Source: Acidobacteriota bacterium
GTDB lineage: Bacteria > Acidobacteriota > Blastocatellia > RBC074
Assembly: GCA_017991275.1 (NCBI GenBank)
Contig: JAGNMH010000307.1
Location: 1-6,774, forward strand
DNA: 6,774 nucleotides
Direction of reading: 5' to 3'
Shown here: piece after piece, positions 4,296 through 6,774 of the stretch
Position numbering within the stretch: the stretch's first letter is position 1
Layout of the letters: each line of letters opens with the position of its first letter
The notes under the pieces: model-generated
Told to the model about the DNA's origin: nothing
The model's database searches: none
Seen by the model: the letters and a program-made list of their open reading frames with translations, nothing else
Program-made: the position numbers and the translations under genes

Positions 4296-6774
4296 TTACC
4301 TGCCATTGCCTCCCAGAATCGAAGACGCAGCAGCCACGCCTTTTTCTTTTAGTCGCCCAAACAACCTGTTTTTGCTTTCCGACAAACGCTTCCAGACAGG
4401 TGAATTTGTGGCATCGTCAAACAGCGAGTATGTCACTGGCGTAGCAAGCAACGTCAGCAGCAAGCACAAGGTTTGACCTCCGATCACAACCACCGAAGTC
4501 GAACGATTGATACCGGCACCGGCTCCTCTGCTCCAGGCCAGCGGCAGCATTCCGGCGACGAATGCAACCGTAGTCATCAGGATTGGACGTAATCGGTCAC
4601 GGCTGGCTTGAATCAAAGCTTCGTGACGCTCCATTCCTTTGGCGCGCAACCCGTTGGTGTGATCAATCTGCAAAATCGAATTCTTCTTCACCATTCCAAA
4701 CAGAACCAACAGCCCAAGCGCCGTGAACATGTTGAAGTTCTGCCCCATGACAATCAGCGAGAAAATGGCGAACGGCATGCTCAAGGGGAGCGCCAAAAGA
4801 ACCGTAATCGGATGCAGGAAAGATTCAAACTGCGCCGCCAGCACGATGTACATAAAGATGAAAGACAACGCGAACGCAGTGATGAAACCGTTCATCGTGC
4901 GTCGAAGTTCTTTGACGTTGCCTGCCGGCGTAGCAATGTACTGAGGCGGCATATTCAACGCCTTGATGTCTTTTTCCAGTTGAGCCGTAACGACGCTTTG
5001 AGAAAAGCCGGGCTTGAGATTGGCCGTCAGCGTCGCCTGACGCTGACGGGCGACGCGGTCAATGCTGGTCGGGCCGCTGGCTTCTTGAAACTTGACGACG
5101 TTATCCAAACCGACGCTGCCCAGGCGGGATGACGGTACGTTGAGCTTGCTGATGCCGCTGGCGTCTGTGCGGAATCCTTCATTGGCTCGCACGTGAACTT
5201 CGTACTGTTCGCCGCCTTCGTTGTAAGTGGAAACCTGATCGCCGCCAACCAGCAGCCGCAAAGATTGAGCGATGTCGCCGATGCTGACTCCCATATCAGA
5301 GGCTTTTTGACGATCAATAACCGCGCGAAGTTCAGGTTTGCCGACTATCAATGAAGTGTCGGCGTCAACCACGCCGGGGGTCTTCTTCAATTTATCCAGC
5401 AATGCCGTGGAGTACTCATAAAGCTTGTCCAGATCAGGCCCTCTCAGCGTGTAAGCGATGTCAGTGTTCTGACGACCGCCTCCGGCAATGGCAGCGACAG
5501 GGCTGACCAGCGAACGAAGTTTGTATTGTTCGTCGTATTTTTTGGTCACCTTTTCGCGCGCATCTGCCATGCTTTGGAATTGCGTGTAATTCAAACGTTC
5601 AAGCAGCGGAGCCATACGAACATAAATTTTAGCCAGATTCTGAGTCCTCTGCTGGTCGTCGCCGACTGTTGTGATGGTGTAACGGATATTCGGTAATTTG
5701 CGAATGTCTGTTGCGACTTTCAGTGCAATTTCCAAAGTGCTTTGCAACGAAGTTCCTTCCGCGGCGCGAACCGTCACTTCGTATTCATCCTGATCATCCA
5801 GCGGGAAAAAGTCTTTGCCTACGCGCTGAAAAAGCGGGCCGGTCGAAAGCACAACCGCAACTGCAACTACCACCACCACAATGCGATGCCGCAACGAAAG
5901 CACCAGCAATCGCGTGTAGCCTTTGTCCAGCCAACGCATGATGAATGACGATTTTTCGATGGAGTGGGCGCTCCCGTCCTTTCCATCGTTTTCCGGGCGT
6001 TTGACCTTCTTCAACATCCTGGCGCTCATCGTTGGCGTCAAGGTGAAGCTGACGATCAAGGAAATGAAAATCGCAAAGGCCATCGGCAGCGCCAGGTTTC
6101 TGAAAAAACGCCCTGAAATGCTCTGCATAAATCCAAGCGGCAGGAAGATGACAATCAGCGACAGCGTTGTTGCCATAACCGCCAGCCCGATTTCCTGTGT
6201 GGCTGCGATTGCGGCGGCAAAGGGTTCGTAACCTTTTTCTTCGATGTAACGGAAGATGTTTTCCAGCACCACGATCGCGTCATCAATGACGATTCCGACT
6301 GAAAGCGTCAGTCCAAGCATCGAAGGCCCGTTTAGCGTAATTCCGAAATAATCCATCAGCGCAAAGGTGGCGATGATCGAAGAAGGAATTGCCACACCGG
6401 CAATAATTGTTGCGCGCAGGTTTTGCATAAACAGCAAAACCACCAGCGCCGCCAGCAGCGAACCTACCAACAGATGCTCACGAATGGCGTGAAACGCCGC
6501 CAGGATGAAGACGGATTGATCACGCACAACCTCCACCGAATAACCGGCTGGCAGGTTGGGTTTCAATTCCGCCAGCCGCGCTCTGACCTCGTTAACCACA
6601 TCAACGGTGTTGGTTCCAGATTGCCTGCGAACTTGCAGCAGCAGTGTGGGCTGGCCGTTCAAACGCCCAACCGTCTCTTCAACTTCTTCGCCGTCTTCCG
6701 TATAGCCAAGGTCGGAAATCTTGATTGGGTATCCGGCGCGATTGGCGACCACGACGTTGTTGAAATCGGCAGGT
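4296..6774 (-). CDS. RND efflux transporter, HAE1/AcrB type (partial, N-terminus off window)
   Basis: Inner-membrane proton-driven pump of the RND superfamily, exporting drugs or other hydrophobic compounds through an adaptor and an outer-membrane channel. 825 residues are visible, roughly the last four-fifths of a protein of about 1,040-1,060; TM1 and the start of the first porter domain are outside. Numbering from the first visible codon: end of the first porter domain (1-85), TM2-TM6 (about 100-245) with GIVIDDAIVVLENIF carrying the proton-relay aspartates D164 and D165, an amphipathic linker rich in charged residues (255-277), TM7 (about 297-310), the second porter/docking domain (320-625), and TM8-TM12 (about 629-785). 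The TM10 lysine is in GMVKKN (K697). RLRPILMTT, GAGAG and GGQTLCLLLTLLATPV are also typical. The frame is intact and relay residues are present, so it should be active. An adaptor gene is expected upstream, off window. The TolC-family gene downstream is the likely outer-membrane partner. Confidence 0.97.
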   Translation of the reverse strand, partial: PADFNNVVVANRAGYPIKISDLGYTEDGEEVEETVGRLNGQPTLLLQVRRQSGTNTVDVVNEVRARLAELKPNLPAGYSVEVVRDQSVFILAAFHAIREHLLVGSLLAALVVLLFMQNLRATIIAGVAIPSSIIATFALMDYFGITLNGPSMLGLTLSVGIVIDDAIVVLENIFRYIEEKGYEPFAAAIAATQEIGLAVMATTLSLIVIFLPLGFMQSISGRFFRNLALPMAFAIFISLIVSFTLTPTMSARMLKKVKRPENDGKDGSAHSIEKSSFIMRWLDKGYTRLLVLSLRHRIVVVVVAVAVVLSTGPLFQRVGKDFFPLDDQDEYEVTVRAAEGTSLQSTLEIALKVATDIRKLPNIRYTITTVGDDQQRTQNLAKIYVRMAPLLERLNYTQFQSMADAREKVTKKYDEQYKLRSLVSPVAAIAGGGRQNTDIAYTLRGPDLDKLYEYSTALLDKLKKTPGVVDADTSLIVGKPELRAVIDRQKASDMGVSIGDIAQSLRLLVGGDQVSTYNEGGEQYEVHVRANEGFRTDASGISKLNVPSSRLGSVGLDNVVKFQEASGPTSIDRVARQRQATLTANLKPGFSQSVVTAQLEKDIKALNMPPQYIATPAGNVKELRRTMNGFITAFALSFIFMYIVLAAQFESFLHPITVLLALPLSMPFAIFSLIVMGQNFNMFTALGLLVLFGMVKKNSILQIDHTNGLRAKGMERHEALIQASRDRLRPILMTTVAFVAGMLPLAWSRGAGAGINRSTSVVVIGGQTLCLLLTLLATPVTYSLFDDATNSPVWKRLSESKNRLFGRLKEKGVAAASSILGGNGR

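Noticed and set aside
4608..5132. Plus-strand open frame of 174 codons
   Set aside because: It lies wholly antisense to the RND pump. Its composition (many R, Q and N) is typical of a shadow frame.

Overview
This window reads as part of a Gram-negative chromosome of moderate GC content. An RND inner-membrane pump, a signal-peptide-bearing TolC-family outer-membrane protein, a DUF1844 protein and 7-bp-periodic palindromic repeats are all present. Together they suggest an Acidobacteriota-like genome, perhaps Blastocatellia. That placement is an inference from gene content and repeat style; there is no rRNA or other phylogenetic marker here.

All five confident genes lie on the minus strand, so transcription runs from high to low coordinates. 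At the right edge is the C-terminal four-fifths of an HAE1/AcrB-type RND efflux transporter (4296-6774, N-terminus outside the window). It ends next to a strong 46-bp palindrome (4236-4281) that looks like a bidirectional terminator. A 393-bp gap follows (3903-4295). It holds that palindrome, a possible 43-codon plus-strand small ORF with a good Shine-Dalgarno, and a decayed small hairpin.

Next comes a two-gene unit: an ornithine cyclodeaminase/mu-crystallin family NAD(P)-dependent enzyme (2928-3902), whose stop codon overlaps by 4 bp (ATGA) the start of a 588-residue TolC-family outer-membrane channel (1165-2931). The channel is the likely outer-membrane partner of the RND pump, with the cyclodeaminase-like enzyme inserted between the two. 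After a 132-bp gap come a DUF1844 protein (589-1032) and, 18 bp further on, a metallo-beta-lactamase-fold hydrolase related to PhnP (1-570, C-terminus outside the window).

The most unusual feature is a pair of different inverted repeats, both built from 7-bp tandem units, at the two ends of the TolC-family gene. One (ATTGCGG units, 2784-2914) lies inside the coding sequence and encodes residues on both sides of the signal-peptide hydrophobic core. The other (GTAGTCA-like units, 1097-1169) covers the stop codon. I see no CRISPR array, tRNA, rRNA, complete insertion sequence or clearly new multi-gene system.
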